From: an uncultured Clostridia bacterium
Lineage (GTDB): Bacteria > Bacillota > Clostridia > Christensenellales > Aristaeellaceae
DNA length: 17,332 bases
Assembly (NCBI GenBank): GCA_934643535.1
Contig: CAKUCE010000030.1
Coordinates: 1 to 17,332 of the forward strand
Direction of reading: 5' to 3'
Made by a program: the position numbers and the translations under genes. Below are positions 1 to 6,700 of the stretch, in pieces (position 1 is the stretch's first letter; each line of letters starts with the position of its first letter). Below the pieces are notes generated by a model that had not been told where the DNA came from, made no database searches, and was given only the letters and a program-made list of their open reading frames with translations.

Positions 1-1
1 C

Positions 2-796
2 ATCGAGCAGCGCTGCCGCCTGAGCCGGGCCGTTTCCAAGCCCTTCCCCCACAATGACCCGGAGGCGCTGGAAAACATCCTGAAGGTACACCGCTCCCAC
101 TTCGCCAAGGTGCTGATCGTCATCGAGGGCGCGTACAGCATGGACGGCGACGTCGCCGATGTGCCCGCCTTTGTGGCCCTGAAGAAGAAGTACGGCTGCT
201 TCCTCATGGTGGACGAAGCCCACAGCGCCTGCGTCATCGGCGAGACCGGCGGAGGCGTGGACGAGTACTTCCATTTGGAGCCCACGGACGTCGATATTAA
301 GATGGGCACGCTTTCGAAGGGGCTGGGCACCTGCGGCGGCTATCTGGCGGGCCGGAAATGCCTGATCGAGTACCTGCGCTACAATCTGCCCGGCTTCGTT
401 TTCAGCGTGGGCATTTCTCCCGCGCTGGCGGCGGGCACGCTGGAGGCCATCCGGCAGCTGCGTCACAATCCGGCCATCATGGCGGACCTGCGGCGGAACA
501 TCCGCTGCTTTGCCGAGTGCGCCCAAAAGCACCGCTTCGACGTCTGTCTGGCCGGCGAAACCGCCATTCTGCCCGTGATGGTGGGCAGGGACGAGGACGC
601 CTTCGCCCTGAGCAACGGAATGCGCCGCCGGGGCGTGTTCGTTCCCCCGGCAGTGTTCCCCGCCGTGCCCAAGAACAGGGCCCGGCTCCGGTTCTGCGTC
701 ATCAGCGAGCACAAGCCCGAGCAGATCGAGCGGGCGCTGGACGTATTGGAAGAGGCGGCCGCCGCCCTGAACATCTCCCTCCCCCGCCAGGGGTAG
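2..796 (+). CDS. PLP-dependent alpha-oxoamine synthase family enzyme (BioF/KBL-like), 5' truncated
   Basis: The reading frame is open from the window edge, so the N-terminus (about 130 residues by comparison with roughly 390-residue relatives) is missing; 264 residues are visible. Family enzymes condense an acyl thioester with an amino acid using pyridoxal phosphate (8-amino-7-oxononanoate synthase, 2-amino-3-ketobutyrate CoA ligase, ALA synthase, serine palmitoyltransferase). Seen here: EGAYSMDGD, the cofactor-contact motif VDEAHSA (Asp codon at 212), and MGTLSKGLG, whose Lys (codon 317-319) is the expected PLP Schiff-base residue, followed by CGGYLAG. The C-terminal small domain ends with a typical RLRFCVISEH stretch. 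No biotin, threonine-degradation or lipid genes are visible beside it, so the substrate cannot be chosen. The family call is secure; the exact reaction is open. Confidence 0.88.
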   Translation: MEQRCRLSRAVSKPFPHNDPEALENILKVHRSHFAKVLIVIEGAYSMDGDVADVPAFVALKKKYGCFLMVDEAHSACVIGETGGGVDEYFHLEPTDVDIKMGTLSKGLGTCGGYLAGRKCLIEYLRYNLPGFVFSVGISPALAAGTLEAIRQLRHNPAIMADLRRNIRCFAECAQKHRFDVCLAGETAILPVMVGRDEDAFALSNGMRRRGVFVPPAVFPAVPKNRARLRFCVISEHKPEQIERALDVLEEAAAALNISLPRQG

Positions 797-831
797 TACC
801 CCTGCACCCCGGACTGCGCGCTTTGCGCGCA
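788..831 (+). other. Tandem GC-rich hairpins at the end of the first gene
   Basis: Two perfect inverted repeats follow each other. The first (788-804) has 7-bp arms CAGGGGT/ACCCCTG around a 3-nt loop and contains the stop codon. The second (815-831) has 7-bp arms TGCGCGC/GCGCGCA around TTT, with CCCC and GGGG blocks outside it that could add an outer stem. No T-run follows, so this is not a textbook intrinsic terminator. It may stabilise the 3' end of the transcript or act as a Rho-assisted end. The rest of 832-940 shows no recognisable feature. Confidence 0.4.
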
Positions 832-948
832 GGGGCATAGCGGGACATGCAAGTTGGCTGCGGAATTACCGCCGCTCGCGGGTCTGGCGCGGCGAACCGT
901 CAGTGGGCGAGAGCGGGCATGGGCTTTCACACCGGACCGAATTTCCGC

Positions 949-977
949 TTGCGGAATGAAAGGATTTCCGCTATACT
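949..977 (+). promoter_or_regulatory. Probable sigma-A promoter for the EamA-type transporter gene
   Basis: TTGCGG at 949-954 and TATACT at 972-977 are separated by exactly 17 bp. The predicted transcript start is near 984, giving a leader of about 100 nt before the ATG at 1085. The -35 lies in a small inverted repeat, TTCCGC-TT-GCGGAA (943-956), which could be an operator. The first gene's stop is 150 bp upstream, consistent with a separate transcription unit. Confidence 0.5.
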
Positions 978-978
978 C

Positions 979-1006
979 GGGGGAACCGCGCCTGCGCGGT
1001 TCCCCC
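979..1006 (+). promoter_or_regulatory. Perfect 12-bp hairpin at the start of the EamA-gene leader
   Basis: GGGGGAACCGCG (979-990) and its exact complement (995-1006) enclose a 4-nt loop. It sits immediately downstream of the predicted -10, so the RNA would begin inside or just before the stem. No T-tract follows, which argues against a simple terminator. A 5'-end stabilising stem, or the end of read-through transcription from the first gene, are both possible. Confidence 0.45.
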
Positions 1007-1084
1007 GTTGTCTCCCGTCGGGGGGCTCGGGGCCGGAAAGGTTCCGGGCGTTTTTCCATTTTAGGGTTAAGGAAGCGAAAGGCA

Positions 1085-2035
1085 ATGAAGAAAAATTCTC
1101 CCCGGTCGATCTTTTTGCTGCTGCTGACGGCGCTGGTCTGGGGCTTTGGGTTCGTGGCGCAGGATATGGCCACGGGCAGCGTCCGGGCCTTTACGTTCAA
1201 CGGAACCCGCATGGCGCTGGCGGCTGCGGTGGTGTTTCTGTTCTGCCTGTACCGGGACAGCCGGGGAAAGGGCGACCCGGAAACGGGCGACGGCGTGCCC
1301 TTCCGGCAGATGACGGCCTCGCAGAAAAAGACGCTGCTGCTGGGCGGCGCCTTCTGCGGTCTGGCGCTGGCCGTCGCCAGCGCGCTGCAGCAGATCGGCA
1401 TCGAGCAGGGCACGTCCGCCGGAAAAGCCGGGTTTATCACGGCCATGTACATTCTGTTCGTACCGCTGGGAGAGCTGCTGATCTTCCGCAAAAAGCTGCG
1501 CTGGCTGCTCTTGCCCGCGGTGCTTTTAAGCGTGACGGGGCTTTACCTTCTATGCATGAAGGCGGGCGCGGCGCTGACGCTGGAGGGCGGCGACGGCACG
1601 CTGCTTCTGTGCGCCGTGGCGTTTACCGCCCATATTCTGATCATTGACCGGGTCAGCCCCCGCACCGACGGCGTAAAGCTGAGCTGCGTTCAGTTCGCCA
1701 TGGCGGCGGCGGTCAGTCTGGCCGTGGCGCTGATTGCGGAGAAGCCGTCTCTGGCGGAGATCGCCCGCTGCTGGGCGCCCATCGCCTATGCGGGCGTCAT
1801 GAGCGGCGGCATCGGCTACACCCTGCAGATCGTGGGCCAGAAGGACACCGATCCCACCGTGGCCTCCCTGATCCTGTGTCTGGAAAGCGTCTTTGCGGTG
1901 CTGGGCGGCTGGCTGATTCTGGGAGATAAAATGACAGCCCGCGAATACGCGGGCTGCGGTATGATGCTTATCGGGATTCTGTTGGCGCAGTGGCCGGAGA
2001 AGAAGTCTTCGGCTTCGGGATCCATCCCACAGTAA
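1085..2035 (+). CDS. DMT superfamily transporter, EamA domain
   Basis: This encodes a 316-residue integral membrane protein with the usual size and shape of the drug/metabolite transporter family: about ten hydrophobic helices in two EamA repeats. The first helix contains TALVWGFGFVAQ, a standard N-terminal EamA signature (W-G-x-x-F). The second repeat includes SGGIGYTLQIVGQK and ASLILCLESVFAVLGGWLILGD, the typical last-helices motif. The open frame extends upstream to 854, but ATG 1085 was chosen because the protein then starts MKKNSP directly before helix 1 and has AAGGA and GAAAGG upstream at 1069-1082. Substrates in this family range from amino acids and nucleosides to drugs, so none is assigned. 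The 3' end runs 68 bp into the convergent MATE gene. Confidence 0.88.
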   Translation: MKKNSPRSIFLLLLTALVWGFGFVAQDMATGSVRAFTFNGTRMALAAAVVFLFCLYRDSRGKGDPETGDGVPFRQMTASQKKTLLLGGAFCGLALAVASALQQIGIEQGTSAGKAGFITAMYILFVPLGELLIFRKKLRWLLLPAVLLSVTGLYLLCMKAGAALTLEGGDGTLLLCAVAFTAHILIIDRVSPRTDGVKLSCVQFAMAAAVSLAVALIAEKPSLAEIARCWAPIAYAGVMSGGIGYTLQIVGQKDTDPTVASLILCLESVFAVLGGWLILGDKMTAREYAGCGMMLIGILLAQWPEKKSSASGSIPQ

Positions 2036-3371
2036 AGCGGAAGACGATGAAGACCAGCGCGCTCAGGGACCACGTGATGGGATAGACGGCAAACACCTGC
2101 GCAATATCGGTAAACGAGGCCGAAAACAGGGAGATGTAGATCACGCGCACCAGGCACCAGCAGATGGAAATGACCCCCATGGGGACGATCGCCCTGCCGG
2201 AACCGCGCAGGATGCCCGCCACGGAATGGGAAAGCGCCATCAGGAAGAAGAACGGCGTTACTGTGCGCGCATCCTTCACGCCGATGGCGATCATAGCCGG
2301 GTCGCCGCCGAAAAGGGACAGAAGCTGAGGAGCCAGCAAATAAATCAGCAGCGCCACGCCTTCGGCCATCACCATGCAGGTGATTACGCCGAAGTGCGCG
2401 CCCTGTTTGGCCCGGCCGTATTCCCCCGCACCCAGATTCTGGCTGACGAAGGTGGTCAAGGCCAGCGCAAAGGCCGTGATGGGAAGAAAGCCGAAGCCCT
2501 CGATCTTGGAATATGCGCCCGCGCCCGCCATGGCCGTCGCGCCGAACAGGTTCACGCCGGACTGAACAAAGATATTGCCAATGGAAATGATCGAATTCTG
2601 CAGGCCCGCCGGGACGCCCATATGCAGCACTTTCGCCAGCATGGGGCCGTTCAGGCGGACTTTTTTCGGTTCCACACGGTAAATGCCGTGGGAGCGGATC
2701 AGCCGGATGAAGCCCAGCGTGGCGCTCACCGCCTGCGAGATCACCGTCGCCAGCGCCGCGCCGTCCACGCCCATGTGGAATACGGCCACGAACAACAGAT
2801 CCAGCACCACGTTGGTGACGGAGGAAATGATCAGATAATACAGCGGATGCCGGCTGTCACCCACCGCCTGCAGGATGCCCGTGGCGGTATTGTACAGGGT
2901 GACGAACACCACGCCGGAGAAATAAATGCGGAAGTAAAGGACCGAATTGGGGAAGACGCTCTCCGGCGTACCGATCCACCGCAGAAGGATGGGAGAAATA
3001 ACGACGCCCACGATGGAAAGGATCACGCCCGCCAGCAGACCGAATGCCACGGTCGTGTGAATGGCGGTGTGCATCCGTTCATGATCCTGCGCGCCGAAAT
3101 AACCGGAAATGACCACGCTGGCCCCGGTAAACAGGCCGCCGAACAGGCCCACCAGCAGAAAGATGATATTGCCGGAGGAACCGACTGCGGCCAGTGCGTC
3201 GCTGCCCAGAAAATTGCCGACCACCAGCGAGTCCACAATGTTATAAAGCTGCTGAAACAGATTGCCCCAGAAAATGGGAAGGGCGAAACGCACAATCTGC
3301 CGGCGGACGGAGCCGCCGGTCATGAGCGTTGCGCCCTCAGAATGGCTTTCTTTACTTTCCCGGGTGTGCAT
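1968..3371 (-). CDS. MATE family efflux transporter
   Basis: This encodes a 467-residue multidrug and toxic-compound extrusion protein of normal family length (about 12 membrane helices in two homologous halves). The diagnostic TM1 run is PIFWGNLFQQLYNIVDSL followed by VVGNFLGSDALAAVG; the second half has a matching NIFVQSGVNLFGATAMAGAG and a FVSQNLGAGEYGRAK loop. These pumps export cationic drugs or metabolites using Na+ or H+ gradients. The start at 3371 overlaps the upstream kinase-like gene by 20 bp but has only a distant GGAG. An ATG at 3323 (MTGGSV) has GAGGG at 10-nt spacing and would give 451 residues; MATE proteins commonly begin close to this point, so it may be the real start. It is probably co-transcribed with the upstream gene. 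Confidence 0.92.
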   Translation of the reverse strand: MHTRESKESHSEGATLMTGGSVRRQIVRFALPIFWGNLFQQLYNIVDSLVVGNFLGSDALAAVGSSGNIIFLLVGLFGGLFTGASVVISGYFGAQDHERMHTAIHTTVAFGLLAGVILSIVGVVISPILLRWIGTPESVFPNSVLYFRIYFSGVVFVTLYNTATGILQAVGDSRHPLYYLIISSVTNVVLDLLFVAVFHMGVDGAALATVISQAVSATLGFIRLIRSHGIYRVEPKKVRLNGPMLAKVLHMGVPAGLQNSIISIGNIFVQSGVNLFGATAMAGAGAYSKIEGFGFLPITAFALALTTFVSQNLGAGEYGRAKQGAHFGVITCMVMAEGVALLIYLLAPQLLSLFGGDPAMIAIGVKDARTVTPFFFLMALSHSVAGILRGSGRAIVPMGVISICWCLVRVIYISLFSASFTDIAQVFAVYPITWSLSALVFIVFRFTVGWIPKPKTSSPATAPTESR

Positions 3372-3969
3372 AGGCGATAATCATCTCCGCGATTTCTTCA
3401 GGGGTATGGTCGTCGGTGCGCAGCATCAGGTCGTAATTGGCCCGAATGCCCCAGTTGCCGTCGGCAAAGAAATTATAGTAGCTCTTGCGCTGCTTGTCGG
3501 TCTTGCGGATCAGCTCCCGGGCCTTGTCTGCGTCCACATGCTCCACCCGCATAATGCGTTCCACCCGCTTTTCCAGCGAAGCATAGAGGAAGATATGGGT
3601 CACATGATCCATATCCCGCAGCACATAGTCGGCGCACCGGCCCACGATGACGCAGGATTCCTCCTTGGCCAGATTGGTGATGACCTCGAACTGGGCCAGA
3701 AATACCCGCTGATTCATGGGCATCTGCAGCCCCAGGCTCATGCCCGCGCCAAAGCCGCTGCCCGCCGTTACCGGCAGCATATCGGATACGCTGGTCTTCT
3801 CGTCGTTATGCTCAAAGATTTCCTGACAGATGCCGCTTTTCTGGGCTGCCAGGGTCAAAAGCTCCTTATCATAAAACGGAACGTTCAATTTCTGCGCGAC
3901 CAGCCTGGCAATTTCCCAGCCGCCGCTTCCATATTCCCGCCCCACGGTGATGACGAAATGTTCCTTCAT
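3352..3969 (-). CDS. Cytidylate kinase-like family protein
   Basis: The product has 205 residues and starts MKEHFVITVGREYGSGG. The G10-REYGSGG-17 loop is the family's P-loop equivalent; unlike true CMP kinase (GxxGxGKGT) it lacks the Lys. Where relatives usually have GSGGREI, this protein has GSGGWEI. Other matches are VPFYDKELL, CVIVGRCADYVL, and a basic LID-like segment from RVERIMR to KQRKSYYNFF. The family is widespread in Firmicutes, but its physiological substrate is not established. The start at 3969 is chosen over the far-upstream frame extension because the P-loop begins right after it and GGGAG/AAAAGG precede it. It leads a two-gene unit with the MATE pump and has its own near-consensus promoter at 4027-4055. 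Confidence 0.85.
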   Translation of the reverse strand: MKEHFVITVGREYGSGGWEIARLVAQKLNVPFYDKELLTLAAQKSGICQEIFEHNDEKTSVSDMLPVTAGSGFGAGMSLGLQMPMNQRVFLAQFEVITNLAKEESCVIVGRCADYVLRDMDHVTHIFLYASLEKRVERIMRVEHVDADKARELIRKTDKQRKSYYNFFADGNWGIRANYDLMLRTDDHTPEEIAEMIIAYAHPGK

Positions 3970-4026
3970 AGCCTTTTCGCTCCCAACTGTGGCATGGATT
4001 TTTGCAGTTTTCCTTTCCACCGTTTT

Positions 4027-4055
4027 ATTATACAACACCGGCCGAAAAAGTTCAA
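4027..4055 (-). promoter_or_regulatory. Near-consensus sigma-A promoter for the kinase-like/MATE unit
   Basis: Reading the minus strand, TTGAAC (4055-4050) and a perfect TATAAT (4032-4027) are spaced by exactly 17 bp. Transcription would start near 4020, about 50 nt before the ATG at 3969. Confidence 0.72.
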
Positions 4056-4058
4056 ACC

Positions 4059-4079
4059 CCTGCGGGAGAATTTCGCAGG
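4059..4079. promoter_or_regulatory. Inverted repeat between divergent promoters, possible operator
   Basis: CCTGCG (4059-4064) and CGCAGG (4074-4079) are exact inverted arms with a 9-bp spacer, centred between the two divergent -35 boxes (4050-4055 and 4098-4103). The position would suit a regulator controlling both directions, and the adjacent double-HTH gene product is the obvious candidate. This is inferred from position only. Confidence 0.35.
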
Positions 4080-4097
4080 CCCGGCGGACGCGCCGTC

Positions 4098-4126
4098 TTG
4101 CGTCCCGGCCCGCGCCCGAATATAAT
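4098..4126 (+). promoter_or_regulatory. Near-consensus sigma-A promoter for the double-HTH regulator
   Basis: TTGCGT (4098-4103) and a perfect TATAAT (4121-4126) are separated by 17 bp. The predicted start is about 4133, leaving a short leader with GGAAAGGGG (4143-4151) before the ATG at 4161. Confidence 0.72.
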
Positions 4127-4160
4127 AGAAGAGAGATTGATCGGAAAGGGGACGCGGAGC

Positions 4161-5384
4161 ATGGAATTTCTTTCCGTCCGGGCCACGGCGGAGCGCTGGG
4201 GCGTATCCGTGCGCAATGTGCAGCGGCTTCTGAAGGAAGACCGCATTCACGGCGCTTACAAATGCAGCGGCTGCTGGATGATCCCCGTGGACGCGCCCAA
4301 GCCGGACGATCCGCGCCGGGAGCGCAAAAAAGCACAGGAGCCGACGCCCGCGGCGTCGCCGGAAACCGCTGAAGCGTCCGCGCCTCCCATGCGGCCCAAC
4401 CGGCTGGCCTACGGGCTTCTGTCGGTGATCATTCCCATGCCCCGCCGCAACGCGGACGCGGTGCCGCCCATGCTGAAGGAGCCGGCGCTTCGGCGGGAAT
4501 ACGAGGTGGAGCTGGCCTATATGCGGGGCAACTACGAGCTGGCGTCCCGCCGCTTCAGCGAAACGCTGCCGGACGATCCCACCCGCTTCTGCGCCTGCAT
4601 GGTGTCTCTTTTGTCCGCCATCCACCTGAATGATTCGGGGCTGTACGCCCGGGTATCCCATTATCTTCAGCAGGAAATGCGCAGCGGCGATGAAAACACC
4701 GCTCACGTGGCCGAGGTGGCGCTGACAGGCCCTTCCCTGAGCATGAAGGACATGAGCCGGGTGTCCATGTGGGTGCAGAAGGGCGATTTTTCCCGGCTTT
4801 TGCCGGAGGCGCGGCCCATGGGCATGTATCTGAGCCTGAAAAACCTGCAGGGACAGAAGCGCTACGGCGAGCTGCTGTGCGCCTGCAAGGCGGCCATCGC
4901 CCTCTGGGAGCGGGAAGACACCTTTACCCTGCTGGATATTTATCTGCGGATGCTGTGCGCCACGGGCTGCTATGAAATGAACCGGGTGGAGGAGTGCGAC
5001 CGCCACCTGCTGGCGGCCATGGAGCTGGCCCTGCCCAACGGCTTTATCACGCCCTTCGTGGAATTCTGGATGAACACGGGCTGTCAGATCGAGCATCTTC
5101 TGGAACAGCACTATCCCCAGTGGCGGGATCCGGTCGAGCGGGTCAGCGCGGCCACGTGGAAAAACTGGATCGCCTTCCACAATCGCTATACCCGGGAGAA
5201 CATCACCACCCTGCTGACCCAGCGGGAATACCGGATGGCCCAGATCATCGTGGCCGGCGGCACCTATCAGAACGTGGCCGACGAGCTGTACCTGTCCCTG
5301 AGCACGGTCAAAAGCATGCTGTCCGCCATTTATGACAAGCTGCTGATCCATTCCAGGGCCGAACTGGCGGAAATGATCATGTGA
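4161..5384 (+). CDS. Transcriptional regulator with N-terminal excisionase/MerR-like HTH and C-terminal LuxR-type HTH
   Basis: The 407-residue protein has two unlike DNA-binding domains. Residues 3-45 (LSVRATAERWGVSVRNVQR, then GCWMIPVDAPKP) match the small excisionase/MerR-like HTH common in Clostridia. Residues 350-407 are a LuxR/GerE HTH: LLTQREYRMAQIIVAGG, then NVADELYLSLSTVKSML and YDKLLIHSRAELAEMI. Residues 46-80 are a Pro/Ala-rich linker. Residues 105-340 are helical, probably TPR-like repeats as in the MalT sensor region (for example YMRGNYELASRRF, LKNLQGQKRYGELL). No MalT-type ATPase and no response-regulator receiver domain are present. ATG 4161 is fixed by the promoter, the SD at 4143-4151, and the HTH that starts at once. 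It is divergent from the kinase-like/MATE unit, which it may control. The domains are clear; ligand and targets are unknown. Confidence 0.85.
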   Translation: MEFLSVRATAERWGVSVRNVQRLLKEDRIHGAYKCSGCWMIPVDAPKPDDPRRERKKAQEPTPAASPETAEASAPPMRPNRLAYGLLSVIIPMPRRNADAVPPMLKEPALRREYEVELAYMRGNYELASRRFSETLPDDPTRFCACMVSLLSAIHLNDSGLYARVSHYLQQEMRSGDENTAHVAEVALTGPSLSMKDMSRVSMWVQKGDFSRLLPEARPMGMYLSLKNLQGQKRYGELLCACKAAIALWEREDTFTLLDIYLRMLCATGCYEMNRVEECDRHLLAAMELALPNGFITPFVEFWMNTGCQIEHLLEQHYPQWRDPVERVSAATWKNWIAFHNRYTRENITTLLTQREYRMAQIIVAGGTYQNVADELYLSLSTVKSMLSAIYDKLLIHSRAELAEMIM

Positions 5385-5500
5385 TCCCCCAGGCTCCTGA
5401 AAAAAAGGTCCGGCCGGGGTGCGGCGTTGGGCAACGAGGTTGAAATTCGTTTTCTCGACTTTCACGGAACTTTTTCATAGAACGCGGATTGGTTTACGAC

Positions 5501-5544
5501 AACGAACAGGGAGATTCCCATCATCGGAAATCTCCCTGTTCGTT
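5501..5544. terminator. 16-bp perfect inverted repeat, bidirectional terminator candidate
   Basis: AACGAACAGGGAGATT (5501-5516) and its exact complement (5529-5544) surround a 12-nt loop. It lies between the convergent ends of the double-HTH gene (5384) and the response regulator (5591). On the plus strand it is followed by AAAGTTTATTCT, and on the minus strand by a mixed sequence, so the U-tracts are weak. It most likely ends transcription from both sides or protects 3' ends. The 5385-5500 stretch before it shows nothing recognisable. Confidence 0.6.
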
Positions 5545-5590
5545 AAAGTTTATTCTCTGCTTCTGCACCTTTGATTTTTCAATCCTTGCC

Positions 5591-6700
5591 TCAGTCCTTC
5601 GGCTTTTCGACGCTTTCCTGCAGGGCGAGCCATTTGCGGGGGGAGCAGCCAAACACTCGCACAAAGCTCTTGGCAAAGCCGTCCTGATTCAGATAGCCAA
5701 GCTGTTCGGCGATTTCGCCGCTCTTGCGGCCCTTGCGAAGCTCGCCCGACGCCCACTGCATCTGCACGCCCTGCACATAGTCCGTGAAGGTCCTGCCAGT
5801 CTGCTGGTGAAACTGACGGCTGAAATAAGAATAATTCAGGTGCATCTGAGCACACAATTCCCGTAGCTGGATCGGCCGGCCCGGATTAGACTGAACGAAG
5901 CTGACCGCCCAGAGTACGGGATTGTTCTGCTTGAGCAGCTGGTCGTTGGTCATGGCCTCGGAATAAAAGGCGGTGCGGTTTTGGCCGTCCAGCCGGGCGA
6001 TCTGCAGGGCGCGTCCGGCCTGCCGAAGGCGTTCCGCCGTCAAAGGCCCGGGCAGGCTGGCACCGATCCAGATGCTTTGCCCGGCAGACCATTGCTCGAA
6101 GGCCGTTTGTTCATCGGAAAAAAGCATCAGCTCGCCGCCAAGGGTCAGATAGGACCAATGGAAAGGCAGCACCGTACCCCGCGGCAGTGAGGGAGAGAGC
6201 CGGACAGCCTGAACGACGGCAGGCGGACGGGGCAGACCAGCCTGCTCAAACCACTCCGGAACGATCTCCGGAGGGTCCTGCGCCAGCAGGGCTTTTTCCA
6301 GCTTCATCCGGCCCAGCAGCCACTGGTTTTCCAGGGCGGAGACTGCCTTGCTGACGGCGGCGGTCAGTTCGCTTTCGCTGTAGGGCTTCAGCAGATAATC
6401 CCGCACGCCCAGTTCCATGGCCCGCCGGGCGTATTCGAAAATCTCATGAGCCGTAATGACGATGCAGGCCATGGGGATGGGCTGCAGTTTCTCGGCCCGC
6501 TCGATCAGCTCCAGCCCGGACAACGCGTCCATCTGGATGTCGGTGATCAGCACGGCGATGGATTCGACCGCCAGAATGTCCAGTGCTTCTTCGCCGCTGT
6601 AGGCCGCCAGGATGCGGTCGCCGGGCCGGATGATCTTCCGAAGCCTGCGGATGGTGCCCTCGCAGATGGCCGGTTCGTCGTCTACGACCAGATAATTCAC
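5591..6700 (-). CDS. Response regulator, receiver plus AraC-type HTH (YesN-like)
   Basis: The 369-residue protein begins with a CheY-like receiver (1-120) carrying every key residue: acidic D7-D8, phospho-acceptor D54 (LITDIQM), T83 and K105 (LLKPY). The last ~100 residues are an AraC/XylS double HTH: IQLRELCAQMHLNYSYFSRQF, then SGEIAEQLGYLNQDGFAKSF and the signature F-G-C-S-P-R-K-W. The middle ~130 residues are the poorly conserved linker typical of YesN proteins. The start is GTG at 6700, overlapping the kinase stop as GTGA and preceded by AAAGGAG at 9 nt, so translation is coupled to the kinase. It is expected to be phosphorylated by that partner and to activate the sugar ABC genes upstream in the same locus. 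Confidence 0.93.
   Translation of the reverse strand: MNYLVVDDEPAICEGTIRRLRKIIRPGDRILAAYSGEEALDILAVESIAVLITDIQMDALSGLELIERAEKLQPIPMACIVITAHEIFEYARRAMELGVRDYLLKPYSESELTAAVSKAVSALENQWLLGRMKLEKALLAQDPPEIVPEWFEQAGLPRPPAVVQAVRLSPSLPRGTVLPFHWSYLTLGGELMLFSDEQTAFEQWSAGQSIWIGASLPGPLTAERLRQAGRALQIARLDGQNRTAFYSEAMTNDQLLKQNNPVLWAVSFVQSNPGRPIQLRELCAQMHLNYSYFSRQFHQQTGRTFTDYVQGVQMQWASGELRKGRKSGEIAEQLGYLNQDGFAKSFVRVFGCSPRKWLALQESVEKPKD

Noticed and set aside
2226..3380. 384-codon plus-strand frame opposite the MATE gene
   Set aside because: His/Gln/Arg-rich translation without domains, opposite an unmistakable MATE protein.
3970..4335. N-terminal extension of the kinase-like gene up to 4335
   Set aside because: It would cover both divergent promoters and the start of the regulator; the P-loop begins right after the ATG at 3969.
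4161..5384. Double-HTH gene as a phage excisionase or integrase marker
   Set aside because: The N-terminal domain resembles excisionase HTHs, but no integrase, attachment repeat or phage gene is nearby and the gene has a full regulator architecture.
5489..5866. 125-codon plus-strand frame after the double-HTH gene
   Set aside because: It starts before the 16-bp inverted repeat and then lies antisense to the AraC domain of the response regulator; a shadow.
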